Part shown: in pieces, positions 35,585 to 44,689 of the stretch
How the letters are laid out: each line of letters opens with the position of its first letter
How positions within the stretch are numbered: the first letter of the stretch is position 1
DNA from: Planctomycetaceae bacterium
GTDB taxonomy: Bacteria > Planctomycetota > Planctomycetia > Planctomycetales > Planctomycetaceae
Reading direction: 5' to 3'
NCBI GenBank assembly: GCA_029243145.1
Contig: JAQWSQ010000095.1
Coordinates: forward strand, 1 to 52,576
DNA: 52,576 nucleotides
The notes under the pieces: model-generated
The model's database searches: none
What the model was told of the DNA's origin: nothing
The model's input: only the letters and a program-made list of their open reading frames with translations
Program-made: the position numbers and the translations under genes

Positions 35585-36469
35585 ATGATTTTCTCGAAAA
35601 ATAGATTCGCCATCTGGTTGCTTTGCAGTCTGGGACCGATCATTGGCGGTCTACTTGATTCTGACGCCGGTGCAAGCTGCCAGAAGACGAAAGCCAAAGA
35701 CCCTCTCCCCAAACGGATTGTGCTGTTGTGGCAAGGCCCTGATGGACACAAACCAACGACACACGAGTTTGAAGGGGGCATTCGCTTACTTGGCAATATG
35801 TTGCAACGACATACGGCGCATCATGTGATCCTTTCCAAGGCCGACGACAAATGGGAAGAAGGCCCAGAACTGCTGGAACGTGCTGACACGGTTGTCTTGT
35901 TCATCTCACAAGGCTCGCGCTGGATTCAACAAACACCCGCGCGGTTAAAACTGTTTCAGGACTATGCACACCGGGGAGGAGGGCTGGTCGCTTTCCATTG
36001 GGCCATCGGGAGTAAGGCCGATGAAGATATTTCCGCCTTTCTTCCGTTACTTGGTGCGACTCATGGCGGAAAAGATCGAAAGTACGACTTCTTGAAAACT
36101 CGGTTCCGCCCCACCACAGAGAATCATCCGATCCAAAATGGATTGCGTCCTCTCGAAATCGAAGATGAATTTTACTACAACCTCAAGCAATTCAAATCGC
36201 CCTCACCCATTATCCCCATCATGGAATCGAAAATGAAAGAGGGCTGGTCTATGACCGCCTGGGCTTGGGAACGCCCGCAAGGAGGGCGTTCTTTCGGCTT
36301 CAGCGGTCTACACTATCACGGAAACTGGAGTGAGGAGGTCTACCGTAGACTCATCTTGCAAGGTATCCTGTGGACGCTGGGAGAAGAGATTCCCAAAGAG
36401 GGCGTCAATGTTAGCATTAAAAAAGAGTGGCTAACACTGCCCGAACCATCCAAGCAGAATTCCAATTGA
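35585..36469 (+). CDS. ThuA-like domain protein 2
   Basis: The 294-residue product has a signal peptide (FAIWLLCSLGPIIGGLL) and a ThuA-like domain: KRIVLLWQGPDGHKPTTHEFEGG, ADTVVLFISQGSRWIQ, GGGLVAFHWAIGSKAD, GATHGGKDRKYDF and SFGFSGLHYHGNW. It differs from the copy at 7988-8863 by having FHW in place of HCS, so the cysteine is absent. ATG 35585 is chosen over the in-frame ATG at 35531 because the signal peptide then starts immediately and GGGAAG lies upstream. It precedes the methyltransferase fusion gene by 39 bases. Function unknown; often linked to sugar use. Confidence 0.82.
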   Translation: MIFSKNRFAIWLLCSLGPIIGGLLDSDAGASCQKTKAKDPLPKRIVLLWQGPDGHKPTTHEFEGGIRLLGNMLQRHTAHHVILSKADDKWEEGPELLERADTVVLFISQGSRWIQQTPARLKLFQDYAHRGGGLVAFHWAIGSKADEDISAFLPLLGATHGGKDRKYDFLKTRFRPTTENHPIQNGLRPLEIEDEFYYNLKQFKSPSPIIPIMESKMKEGWSMTAWAWERPQGGRSFGFSGLHYHGNWSEEVYRRLILQGILWTLGEEIPKEGVNVSIKKEWLTLPEPSKQNSN

Positions 36470-36508
36470 CCGGATTCTCGATTCAAAGCCCAATGCAGGG
36501 AGGCTACT

Positions 36509-38305
36509 GTGGCCAAGAAGAATAAGAAAACCTCGAAAAATAAATTGAACGGCAAAACCAAGAAGTCCAAGACTCAAGCAGTTGCCTCTCTGAATACAAT
36601 ACAAACAGGCGATTGCATTGAAATGATGCGGGCCTTGCCCGAGGGATCCATCGACCTGGCGTTTGCCGATCCACCGTTCAACATCGGTTACAAATACGAT
36701 GTCTATGATGACCGCAAGTCAGTTGACGACTATCTCGAATGGTCGAAGCAATGGATGTCTGAAGTCCATCGATTGCTCAAAGATGATGGCGCTTTCTGGT
36801 TGGCCATCGGAGACGACTTTGCTGCGGAACTCAAAATCCTCGCGAATCAAATCGGCTTCCACTCGCGTAATTGGGTGATCTGGTACTACACATTCGGCGT
36901 GCATTGTGAGTCCAAATTCACACGTTCGCATACCCATCTACTCTACTTCGTCAAGAACCCCAAAGAGTTCACGTTCAATCGTGACGCGATTGCCGTCCCT
37001 TCGGCGCGGCAACTTGTCTACAACGACAAACGCGCCAACCCCAAAGGTCGTGTCCCGGATGACACCTGGATCCTCAGGCCACAAGACTGTCAGGACGGTT
37101 TCAATCCTGATGAAAATTGCTGGTACTTCCCCCGTGTTGCCGGGACGTTCAAAGAACGAGCCGGTTTTCATGGGTGCCAAATGCCCGAACAATTGCTCGG
37201 TCGCATTATCCGCTGCTGCTCAAGAGCCGGCGAGACGGTCTTCGACCCTTTTTCTGGCAGCGCGAGTACCAGCGTGGTGGCCAAGAAACTGCATCGTCAT
37301 TTTCTGACGATGGAACTTTCTGAAGAATACGCCGAGAAGGGACAAGAACGAATCGCTGCCGTTCAACCGGGCGATCCACTCGACGGAGCAGAAGATCCCA
37401 AGTTGTCCGCACCTGTCACTTATCCCGTTGATGGTCGTGGAAAGCAGAAAACTCAAGTGACCAACAAACCCGTGACCGACAAGCAACTGAAAGAATCGTT
37501 TGACGCAGAACTGATTGCCGCGTTTGCGGAAGCTCATGAGGGATACTCGGTGGACCGTCTCGTTCTCGATCCAAAACTCAATCAAGCGTTTCTCGATAGT
37601 TGTTTACGAAAAAGTCTGGAAGGAACTCCGCTCGACCTAAATCGTTATTTGTTCCGGTTGAGAAAGTCTGGGAAAATCAAATCAGCCGGCATCGAAACAG
37701 AGAATCGCACCAGTTATTCTTGGGACGAACTCGACAATTATTTGGATGCTGCCGAGATTGCCTGGAAACTCATCGTCGACGAACATCGAGTCAGCTTGGA
37801 TGATCTATTTTGTGATCCCGTTTTGGCCGCCGAGTTTGATCGGACGGCTGCTCAATTCGCTCCCGGTTTTCAATCCATCGACTATCGTTGGGCGGCATTG
37901 ACCGTCCGAAAACAATCCAAATTAGCGCGATCACGGGCCGAAAAAATGGCACGCGAACAAAACTCCACAAAACTCGAAACCGGAAAACCCATCAAACTGG
38001 AAAAGCTCAACTTAGAAGACTGCGACAGCACTCCTGGCTTGTATGTCATTCAAACTGGCAAGAAACAGTTATATGTTGGCGAGACTCTGAATTTGAAAGA
38101 GCGACTCAAGCGTTCCTTCTTTGGCAAGCAAAGCGGCAAGAACGCTTGGCTATCGCAGGGTGATTCTCTGAAAATCGCCTTCCCCAAGGTCACCGTCAAA
38201 TCGAAGTCGACCTCTCATGTTGCCAATGAATTACTCGGCTATCAAAGCTTCATGATTGCCGAGTACACGCCAAAGCTGAATGCTTTGAATCAGGTAGTCT
38301 CTTGA
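36509..38305 (+). CDS. DNA methyltransferase fused to a GIY-YIG nuclease domain
   Basis: A GTG start at 36509, preceded by GGGAGG, gives 598 residues. The N-terminal 285 residues are a beta-class N6-adenine or N4-cytosine DNA methyltransferase: catalytic DPPFN at 54-58 and the S-adenosylmethionine-binding DPFSGSAS at 246-253, with a basic Lys-rich extreme N-terminus. A helical linker of about 215 residues follows. The C-terminal 93 residues form a GIY-YIG endonuclease-like domain: GLY 510-512, YVG 522-524, Arg in LKERLKR, Glu residues in NELLGYQ and IAEY, and PKLN at the end, so the catalytic set looks intact. It could be a single-chain restriction-modification enzyme or a repair/regulatory methylase; no separate restriction gene is nearby. 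Confidence 0.85.
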   Translation: MAKKNKKTSKNKLNGKTKKSKTQAVASLNTIQTGDCIEMMRALPEGSIDLAFADPPFNIGYKYDVYDDRKSVDDYLEWSKQWMSEVHRLLKDDGAFWLAIGDDFAAELKILANQIGFHSRNWVIWYYTFGVHCESKFTRSHTHLLYFVKNPKEFTFNRDAIAVPSARQLVYNDKRANPKGRVPDDTWILRPQDCQDGFNPDENCWYFPRVAGTFKERAGFHGCQMPEQLLGRIIRCCSRAGETVFDPFSGSASTSVVAKKLHRHFLTMELSEEYAEKGQERIAAVQPGDPLDGAEDPKLSAPVTYPVDGRGKQKTQVTNKPVTDKQLKESFDAELIAAFAEAHEGYSVDRLVLDPKLNQAFLDSCLRKSLEGTPLDLNRYLFRLRKSGKIKSAGIETENRTSYSWDELDNYLDAAEIAWKLIVDEHRVSLDDLFCDPVLAAEFDRTAAQFAPGFQSIDYRWAALTVRKQSKLARSRAEKMAREQNSTKLETGKPIKLEKLNLEDCDSTPGLYVIQTGKKQLYVGETLNLKERLKRSFFGKQSGKNAWLSQGDSLKIAFPKVTVKSKSTSHVANELLGYQSFMIAEYTPKLNALNQVVS

Positions 38306-38313
38306 TTTGGCGC

Positions 38314-38352
38314 AAAAAAAACGATCGGTTCAATTCCTGAAGGACCGATCGT
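38314..38352 (-). terminator. Terminator of the sigma factor gene
   Basis: Read on the minus strand, ACGATCGGT (38352-38344) pairs with ACCGATCGT (38329-38321), with a 14-base loop, followed by eight T (38321-38314). It lies 22 bases past the sigma gene stop codon and just beyond the methyltransferase stop on the other strand. It fits a rho-independent terminator for the minus-strand gene. Confidence 0.9.
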
Positions 38353-38374
38353 CGGTATTCGCAACGGGTGTTGA

Positions 38375-39400
38375 TCAGGCAGTTGCCGACGCGGGCAGGT
38401 TATCGATCATCTGCAGAATAATTTGCTGCCCAAGCAGAACTTCCTGTAATTTTTCGACAGCCGATATTTGCAATTGTCGAACACGTTCTTTACTGATGCC
38501 GAGCTGTTCGCCGACGGATCGCAAAGTCTGACCAGATTCTTGCTCATTGATTCCAAATCTGGCACAGACGATATGTTGCTCACGTTCATCCAATTCGTGT
38601 GCAAAAATTTCCATGACTTTCTGGAATAGCAATACCTGAGTTTTCATTGGCACTTCTTCTTCCTCATTCTCTTGTTCAATGTTACCCAGAAACTCGTTTT
38701 GATCTCCCGCGATCCGTTGTGCGTTCTTACGACGTTTTTGAATCTGCCGATAGTAATCACGTTGTGTCGCGTGGGTCGCATAGGTGCTGAATCGGAATCC
38801 GCGGGCACAATCAAATTTTTCAGCGGCATTCATTAAGGTGACATTCCCATCGCTGACAAGTTCCTCAAACGTCGAATAATGGTCACAAAACTTTCGAGCC
38901 AGCGAAACAACCAATCGCAGATTGGCTTGAACGATTCGATCGCGGAGTTGTTCCGCACGATTGAGACATTTTTGAATTTCTATCATCAGATGTTTGTCGG
39001 GTTTGTTCACATCGAGTGAGACTTTCAACAAGTTGGCTCGGTACTTCAGAAAATTCATCGCCCAGAACAAATCGTGTTCCTCTTGTGGCGTGAGAAGAGG
39101 TGTCTCATACAATTTGGCGAAGTAAGAGGGAAGATCTTTGGAAGGCTTCACACGCGGCTTTCGCTTGTTGTCGTATTCCGTAACCAGGATGACTTCCATA
39201 CGGTCGTAGCTCTCCGAATTTGGAAACTCATCATTGTTGATGAAGTTGATTTCGAGATCGGAGATCTGCTTTGCTTGCTGAAGAAGCTGATCAGAATATT
39301 TCTTCTTCGCTTTGACACCCTTTCGTGCTTGAGTGGATACCGTTCTTGGGCTCGTCATTTTTTGTTTTTTCGTACTCGATGTAGTCGCAGTTGTTGGCAT
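38375..39400 (-). CDS. RNA polymerase sigma-70-family factor
   Basis: The 341-residue product has a conserved region 1.2-like segment (LLTPQEEHDLFWAMNFLKYRAN). It has complete region 2 (VQANLRLVVSLARKFCDHY, core-binding; FRFSTYATHATQRDYYRQI, -10 recognition) and region 4 (LRSVGEQLGISKERVRQLQ, helix-turn-helix for -35). Region 3 is essentially replaced by a short acidic linker (IEQENEEEEVP), so this is not the housekeeping RpoD. It is a planctomycete-type alternative factor. The ATG at 39400 has GGAG 8 bases upstream; the in-frame ATG at 39457 has no such site. The upstream region has repeated motifs (see separate entry). Confidence 0.88.
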   Translation of the reverse strand: MPTTATTSSTKKQKMTSPRTVSTQARKGVKAKKKYSDQLLQQAKQISDLEINFINNDEFPNSESYDRMEVILVTEYDNKRKPRVKPSKDLPSYFAKLYETPLLTPQEEHDLFWAMNFLKYRANLLKVSLDVNKPDKHLMIEIQKCLNRAEQLRDRIVQANLRLVVSLARKFCDHYSTFEELVSDGNVTLMNAAEKFDCARGFRFSTYATHATQRDYYRQIQKRRKNAQRIAGDQNEFLGNIEQENEEEEVPMKTQVLLFQKVMEIFAHELDEREQHIVCARFGINEQESGQTLRSVGEQLGISKERVRQLQISAVEKLQEVLLGQQIILQMIDNLPASATA

Positions 39401-39757
39401 GAAAAGTTCTCCAAGAATTGAAAGGCGTGATTCGTAAATAATTTTCGAGACGAACAATAAAGTCCAAAACGTTCATTTCTTAACAATATACGAAGATGAC
39501 AAACTAGGGAATCCACAAAACGGTCAAATCGTCCATTTTTTTACAATAACCACTAAATAATACTTATTATCGCGTTATAAAGTCGTATATCTGGGTCTCA
39601 CTTCGTGGTTCCAACCGTATCTGCACACCCTAAATAACATTCATATCGTTCATTTCTGAAAATATTTTGAGAATTCTGCAGAAACGAGCTCAAAAATTCT
39701 TAGAGCGCAGCCGAAAACACGGCGAATCTAACCAATAAACGCCGGTCGAGAACTGAC
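39401..39757 (-). promoter_or_regulatory. AT-rich upstream region of the sigma gene with direct repeats
   Basis: These 357 bases between prs and the sigma gene hold no ORF. On the + strand a motif of the form CGTTCATTTCTTAACAATA occurs at 39470, as CGTCCATTTTTTTACAATA at 39530, and more weakly as CGTTCATTTCTGAAAATAT at 39647. The first two are exactly 60 bases apart, near six helical turns. They may be operator or promoter elements controlling sigma expression; the binding protein is unknown. Confidence 0.45.
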
Positions 39758-40705
39758 CTAATCGAAGAGATAGCTGACCGATTCATTGCGGTGAATTCGT
39801 CGAATCGCTTCGCCTAACAAGGGAGCGATGGAGACAACACGCAAGTTCGGGAGCGATTGTTCATGTGACAAGGTTAGACTGTTCGTCACGACCACTTCTT
39901 TGATGGGAGCCTTTTGCAATCTTTCTGTCGCCGGGCCACAAAAAACTGCGTGAGAGGCAGAAACGTAGATGTCTTTCGCACCATGTTTATGGGCAACTTC
40001 TGCCGCTCCACAGATCGAGCCAGCTGTTGTGATCATGTCGTCGAACATAAGCACCGTTTTTCCCTCGATGGGACCACCGATTAGATTGGCTTGCTTGGTT
40101 TCTGTCGCAGAAGATCGGCGTTTGTCGACAATTGCAAAAGAGCCTCCCAGGTGGTCGAGATGCTGCAAAGAACGTTTAATACTTCCCTCATCAGGCGAGA
40201 CGATCACCAAGTCTTCCTCGGGGATTCCGAGTGATTTGAAGTACTCGTCGACAACCGGTGCGGCATACAGGTGATCCACCGGAAGGTCAAAAAAACCTTG
40301 AATTTGAGCCGCGTGTAAATCCATGGTCAAAACGCGGTCCGCTCCCGCTTCAACAATCAAATTTGCCACCATTTTCGCCGTAATGGGGACACGGCCCGAA
40401 TCTTTACGGTCCTGGCGAGCATATCCAAAATAGGGAATGACGGCAGTGATTCTTGCGGCAGAAGCTCTGCGGACCGCATCCATCAGAATCAATAACTCCA
40501 TCAGCGATTCATTGACGGGTGGACCTGTTGGCTGAACGAGAAAAACATCACAACCGCGGACATTCTGTTCCAACTGCACAAAGATTTCGCCATCCGGGAA
40601 ATTGCTGATATCAACACGCCCCAGATCGACTCCGAGATAGTCGGAAATCTCTTGAGCAAGCGGTTGATTTGTGCGTCCGCCGAGAATGGTCAAGTTTTCG
40701 TACAT
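39758..40705 (-). CDS. prs: Ribose-phosphate pyrophosphokinase
   Basis: The 315-residue cytoplasmic enzyme makes 5-phosphoribosyl 1-diphosphate from ribose 5-phosphate and ATP, feeding purine, pyrimidine, histidine and NAD synthesis. All family landmarks are present: the start NLTILGGRTNQPLAQEI, FPDGEIFVQLEQNVRGCDVFLVQ, IPYFGYARQDRKDSGRVPITAK, the cation/ATP site MDLHAAQIQGFF, and the PRPP loop VLMFDDMITTAGSI. Length is normal. It is followed downstream by the sigma gene (same strand, separated by a long leader), with the polyprenyl synthase upstream, so it is probably a separate transcript. Confidence 0.97.
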   Translation of the reverse strand: MYENLTILGGRTNQPLAQEISDYLGVDLGRVDISNFPDGEIFVQLEQNVRGCDVFLVQPTGPPVNESLMELLILMDAVRRASAARITAVIPYFGYARQDRKDSGRVPITAKMVANLIVEAGADRVLTMDLHAAQIQGFFDLPVDHLYAAPVVDEYFKSLGIPEEDLVIVSPDEGSIKRSLQHLDHLGGSFAIVDKRRSSATETKQANLIGGPIEGKTVLMFDDMITTAGSICGAAEVAHKHGAKDIYVSASHAVFCGPATERLQKAPIKEVVVTNSLTLSHEQSLPNLRVVSIAPLLGEAIRRIHRNESVSYLFD

Positions 40706-40810
40706 CGACGCGGTCCTGGGTGAAGTCGGATAGAGGTTCTACCTAAAGACCTGTTCTCACCATTCGGGACACGGAAGTCAAGCGTTGATTAAAGAGTCTC
40801 ACTGCGAGGG

Positions 40811-41803
40811 TCAAAAGGAGCGTTGTACGGCAAATTCCGTCAGGTCTTCCAGCAGACGACGTGCCGGGCTATCTGCGAGGCCACTGATAGACACTCTCGC
40901 CTGCTGAGCGAACTCCAAAGCTCGGTGGTGTGCCTCTTCAATCGCATTTCCTGCATTCAACTCATCCCGCAGACTCTGTCGAGACGCCGAATCTCCCTGT
41001 TCCAGCCAAGCCGTCAATTGTTCTCTCTTCTCCGGGGTAGAAGATTGGAGTAAACGAATCAACGGAAGTGTGAGTTTCTGTTTCACAAGATCGCTTCCCA
41101 GCGATTTCCCTGTTTCGTCTTCGTCACCCATCACGTCCAGGACGTCATCCGCAATTTGAAACGCAATTCCTAACGAGCGACCATACTCTCGGAGAGATTG
41201 ACTGACACTCTCGTTGGCTCCTGCATAATGGGCGCCTAACTCTCCACACAGAGCGCAGAGTTCCGCCGTTTTACCATCAATGATCCTCAGATACTGTTCT
41301 TCTGACAGTTCGTGATTTCCGCGTTCATGAATCTGCATCAATTCACCAACACACACTTGATTCGTCGAGGCGCCAATCAACCGACATGCCAAGGTCGTAT
41401 CGAGACTGGCTGCCAGATGGAACGCATGTGTGAACAGGTAATCCCCCAACAAAACGCTGGTTTCGTTGTTCCACCGATTATTGATGGTGGCGACGTGTCG
41501 GCGAATATCGGCTTCGTCGAGGATATCATCATGCACGAGAGTCGCCCTGTGAATCATTTCAGTGACGGCAGCGAGAACTGTGTGCTCGGGACGAATCCCC
41601 CCCGCCGCTTGTGCCGAGAGTAAGACGAGAATCGGACGTAACCGTTTCCCTCGAAACTGACTGATATGAGACAGTAGGTCTTTGACGAACGGTTCGGGGT
41701 GTTGCAACTCCTCATCAAACTGCTGTTCGACTCGGATCAGATCGGGACCAATGAGTTCTTCGACCCGACTCAGCAAGTGATGTGCGGTGGCAGGCTGCTT
41801 CAT
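40811..41803 (-). CDS. Polyprenyl (all-trans) diphosphate synthase
   Basis: The 330-residue product is a trans-isoprenyl diphosphate synthase that elongates allylic diphosphates with isopentenyl diphosphate, typically to the quinone side-chain precursor. The two aspartate-rich motifs are visible, [14 protein letters not shown] and [18 protein letters not shown], as is the [20 protein letters not shown] region. Product chain length cannot be fixed by eye, but the sequence is closest in style to octaprenyl/heptaprenyl enzymes. Its start overlaps the moaC stop by the ATGA tetranucleotide, so it is translationally coupled to moaC although the pathways are unrelated. Confidence 0.92.
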   Translation of the reverse strand: MKQPATAHHLLSRVEELIGPDLIRVEQQFDEELQHPEPFVKDLLSHISQFRGKRLRPILVLLSAQAAGGIRPEHTVLAAVTEMIHRATLVHDDILDEADIRRHVATINNRWNNETSVLLGDYLFTHAFHLAASLDTTLACRLIGASTNQVCVGELMQIHERGNHELSEEQYLRIIDGKTAELCALCGELGAHYAGANESVSQSLREYGRSLGIAFQIADDVLDVMGDEDETGKSLGSDLVKQKLTLPLIRLLQSSTPEKREQLTAWLEQGDSASRQSLRDELNAGNAIEEAHHRALEFAQQARVSISGLADSPARRLLEDLTEFAVQRSF

Positions 41804-42315
41804 GCGGGGTCATGCTCCTCAACAGGCGGTATGGAGGAATGATGAAAATCTCCCGACTTTCCTCCTGATTTTTCCAACAAACGGGCGGGCCCTAATATCA
41901 TCCCACGATCAACGGCCTTACACATGTCATACACCGTCAGTGCAGCCACAGAAACGGCAGTCAATGCTTCCATCTCGACACCCGTTTTTCCCGTCAACTT
42001 CACGGTAGCCGTGATGTGTAACAGGTTTTCGTCATGAGGAGCCAATTCAACCGCCACCGACGATAATACCAACGGGTGGCAGAGTGGAATCAAATCACTC
42101 GTCTTTTTGGCGGCCATAATGCCGGCTAACCGAGCCACTTCCAGCACGTCCCCTTTGGCGAGCTCTTTGTCCAAGATCAGACGCAATGTTTGAGGCTGCA
42201 TCCTCACCCAACTCTCCGCACACGCAGAACGAGCGGTTTCCGATTTATCCCCCACATCGACCATGCGGCTGGCACCGGATTCGTCAAAATGTGTGAGATC
42301 GGCCATAACTGTCAT
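41800..42315 (-). CDS. moaC: Cyclic pyranopterin monophosphate synthase (molybdopterin step)
   Basis: The product of about 171 residues catalyses formation of cyclic pyranopterin monophosphate in molybdenum-cofactor synthesis. Characteristic sequences are [42 protein letters not shown], and [28 protein letters not shown]. The ATG at 42315 is favoured over the longer frame from 42429 because the conserved domain then begins normally. Another ATG follows at 42306. moaA is not in the window. It overlaps the polyprenyl synthase by 4 bases (ATGA), and the ceramidase-like gene is divergent across about 190 bases. Confidence 0.95.
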   Translation of the reverse strand: MTVMADLTHFDESGASRMVDVGDKSETARSACAESWVRMQPQTLRLILDKELAKGDVLEVARLAGIMAAKKTSDLIPLCHPLVLSSVAVELAPHDENLLHITATVKLTGKTGVEMEALTAVSVAALTVYDMCKAVDRGMILGPARLLEKSGGKSGDFHHSSIPPVEEHDPA

Positions 42316-42504
42316 TTTCTCTATGAATTCTTCCGTACAGATTATAAATCGTGATGGAAACAGCGACAAGGCTGTAGCGGTTCGGGAACAACGAATTCCA
42401 AATGCTTCTACACTTTCAGAATTCACCACCTTACAATTGGTGTCTTGCTTCTGATTGCCTAACCGCCTCGATGAGCCTCAGTTCACCCGAATTCGGAGAG
42501 ACAC

Positions 42505-43866
42505 ATGCCTTTTTCGACTTTCTTTTACTCTCAGGGCCGATTTATGGCCGCCTTTTTGGTGTGTCTCACATCGTGTGTGACTCTCGAAGCCCAGCAAAAC
42601 GACAGTTGGCACGCCGGTGTTTCGCGAGATGTCATCACGCCCCCTGAATACATGTGGATGTCGGGGTATGGAGGTCGGAAAGCGCCCGCTGATGGCAAAA
42701 TTCATGACCTGTTCGTGCGGGTCGCCTGCCTCCAACCACAGCCGAAAGCTCCCAAATTTTTGTTTGTCAGTCTCGATCTGGTCGGTGTTCCTGTCGAGAT
42801 GGCCACAAAACTGAGTGCGGAATTTGCCAAACAATATGGCATCCCGCGAGAGAACATCATGCTCGCCTGCAGTCATACGCATTGTGGCCCCGCACTGGAT
42901 CACGATTTATCCTGGATGCTGGCGATGGATGACAAAGACTGGAATCAGGTCCGCGATTATCAGAAATGGTTGAACGACCGGATTCGGTCTGCCGTGAAAA
43001 ATGCCATCGCCGACCTGAAGCCGGCCCAAATCCATTACGGCAATGGAACGTGCGGCTTTGCCACGAATCGACGACCACCGATTGGAGAAGGCCCCATCGA
43101 TCACTCCGTACCGGTCCTACGGATTAGTGACCAACAAGGGACGATCCGGGGAGTCATTTTTGGCTATGCCTGTCACAACACGACGTTGGGAATTCAACAG
43201 TGGTGTGGAGATTACGCCGGCTTCGCTCAATTGAATCTCGAAGATACCTACCCCGATGCAGTAGCGATGTTCTTTACCGGATGTGGAGCCGACCAAAATC
43301 CTCTCCCACGCCGGACGATGGAATTGTGCGAAAAATATGGACGCTTACTTTCCGTCGCCGTGCAAGATGTCGTGAAAGAAACAATGCAACCGTTGGCTTC
43401 CACGATGTCAGCACGATTCGAAACCGTCTCTCTCGAATTTGCCGAAGCTCCCACGCGTGAGCAAATCGAACAGAAACTCAAAAACGGAGATGGCTACGAC
43501 AAAAACTGGGCAAAGAATCAATTGGCCGATTTAGAGGATGATGGCAATATCGAACTGACGTACGCATATCCTGTCCAGACTTGGCGACTTGGTGACGAGT
43601 TGACATGGATTGCTCTGGGGGGCGAAGTGGTCGTCGATTATTCATTGCGACTCAAAACCAAATTCGGCAACGAGAACACATGGATCACCGGCTACGCCAA
43701 TGATGTGATGTGCTACATTCCCTCAGAGCGAGTCTTGAAAGAGGGAGGCTACGAAGGAGCCACCTCGATGCGGTATTATCAGAGACCCTCGGTTTGGAAA
43801 GCAGGCTTGGAAGACAAGATCGTGAACGCCGTCCAATCACAAGTGAACGCTTTAACGAAAAAATGA
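42505..43866 (+). CDS. Neutral/alkaline ceramidase-like secreted protein 2
   Basis: The 453-residue product has a hydrophobic signal (FMAAFLVCLTSCVTLEAQ) and the ceramidase N-terminal fold. This includes WHAGVSRDVITPPEYMWMSGYGGR, the zinc-ligand ACSHTHCGPALDHD, a second ligand region GYACHNTTL, and FFTGCGADQNPLPR. It lacks the C-terminal domain of full ceramidases, as does the paralogue at 4117-5472; the two are clearly different in sequence. Activity on ceramide or on another amide is unproven. A second possible start at 42544 would place the signal peptide directly at the N-terminus. It is convergent with the chelatase gene (27-base gap). Confidence 0.8.
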   Translation: MPFSTFFYSQGRFMAAFLVCLTSCVTLEAQQNDSWHAGVSRDVITPPEYMWMSGYGGRKAPADGKIHDLFVRVACLQPQPKAPKFLFVSLDLVGVPVEMATKLSAEFAKQYGIPRENIMLACSHTHCGPALDHDLSWMLAMDDKDWNQVRDYQKWLNDRIRSAVKNAIADLKPAQIHYGNGTCGFATNRRPPIGEGPIDHSVPVLRISDQQGTIRGVIFGYACHNTTLGIQQWCGDYAGFAQLNLEDTYPDAVAMFFTGCGADQNPLPRRTMELCEKYGRLLSVAVQDVVKETMQPLASTMSARFETVSLEFAEAPTREQIEQKLKNGDGYDKNWAKNQLADLEDDGNIELTYAYPVQTWRLGDELTWIALGGEVVVDYSLRLKTKFGNENTWITGYANDVMCYIPSERVLKEGGYEGATSMRYYQRPSVWKAGLEDKIVNAVQSQVNALTKK

Positions 43867-43893
43867 GCAGCCACTCGATTTGGAGGGAATGAT

Positions 43894-44289
43894 TTAGATC
43901 GCTTCCGTTAGCCGTTCGATCACCACTTCGACCAGTTTTGGGTGCAACCCAAGATGTTCGCAGACTTCGACCGTCACGCCGGGATACTGTTCCTGGAATT
44001 GCGACTGAAATCCTTGCAAGTCATTCCTCACATGCACTCCCGCAGACAGAAAGTACGGCATCATCAGGATGCGATTCGCGCCGCGTGAGAGACAGTTCGC
44101 GGCTCCTGCCGGAATATCGGGCTCTGCCAACTCCAGATACGCAATCTCCACGATGCCAAAATGATTTGTCTCGCGAACGGCCTCGGCCAGTTTCACCAAG
44201 TCCGCATTTGCTTCAGCGCGTCGCGAGCCGTGTGCAATCAAGAGAGCTGCCGTTTGATTAAAGTTGTGATCTGGACTCTCAGAAGCCAT
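43894..44289 (-). CDS. CbiX-like sirohydrochlorin chelatase family protein
   Basis: The 131-residue product is of the short CbiX/SirB type that inserts Co2+ or Fe2+ into sirohydrochlorin. It has AALLIAHGSRRAEAN at the start (the catalytic His in AHGSR) and RILMMPYFLSAGVHVRNDL, the second metal-binding His region. I start at ATG 44289, which is preceded by GAGGG 5-6 bases away, rather than at 44304. This start overlaps the end of the FloA-like gene by 11 bases, implying coupling. No other cobalamin or siroheme gene is in the window, so the metal is not determined. Confidence 0.85.
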   Translation of the reverse strand: MASESPDHNFNQTAALLIAHGSRRAEANADLVKLAEAVRETNHFGIVEIAYLELAEPDIPAGAANCLSRGANRILMMPYFLSAGVHVRNDLQGFQSQFQEQYPGVTVEVCEHLGLHPKLVEVVIERLTEAI

Positions 44290-44671
44290 AATTTCCCTCG
44301 ACATAATGATCGTATTGATCTTTCATTGCTTTTTGGAGAGCTTCTTCCCAGGTGAGGTTCTGCTCTGTTCGAGATGCCTTTATCATAGCACGCACGACCA
44401 GTTCGACATCGGCACCGGCTCGATAGGCGCGTTCGATCTGAGTGAGCTTGATACCCAGTCCTGCCTGAGTCGACATAATGTACAATTCGCAAAGATGCTT
44501 AACCGGGCTGCGGCGAAGCTTCATACCCACCAATTGAAACAGCGTGATTTGAGCCCCCGACATGGTACACATCATCCACAAACGAATCAGTGGCCCGACG
44601 ATGAAAAGCGGAACGAGCATCAGGCAGAACATGATACCGAACGCAACAATGAAAAAAATCTCGTTTTCCAT
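44279..44671 (-). CDS. Short FloA-like protein without the SPFH domain
   Basis: The 130-residue product matches only the N-terminal part of flotillin-like FloA. It has a transmembrane/reentrant region (FFIVAFGIMFCLMLVPLFIV), then GAQITLFQLVGMKLRRSPVK corresponding to FloA's IFTLIGMRLRR, followed by TQAGLGIKLTQIERAYRAGADVELVVRAMIKA matching the [31 protein letters not shown] type segment. It ends where the SPFH domain of FloA would start. This may be an independent small membrane protein rather than a truncation, as the end (GNYGF) is clean and the frame is intact. GGGAG lies about 10 bases before the ATG. CbiX overlaps its 3' end. Confidence 0.75.
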   Translation of the reverse strand: MENEIFFIVAFGIMFCLMLVPLFIVGPLIRLWMMCTMSGAQITLFQLVGMKLRRSPVKHLCELYIMSTQAGLGIKLTQIERAYRAGADVELVVRAMIKASRTEQNLTWEEALQKAMKDQYDHYVEGNYGF

Positions 44672-44689
44672 GAATCAGGTCTCCCGCTA

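Noticed and set aside
44306..44689. N-terminal extension of the nucleotidyltransferase
   Set aside because: It is the complement of the FloA-like gene and has no protein-family character.
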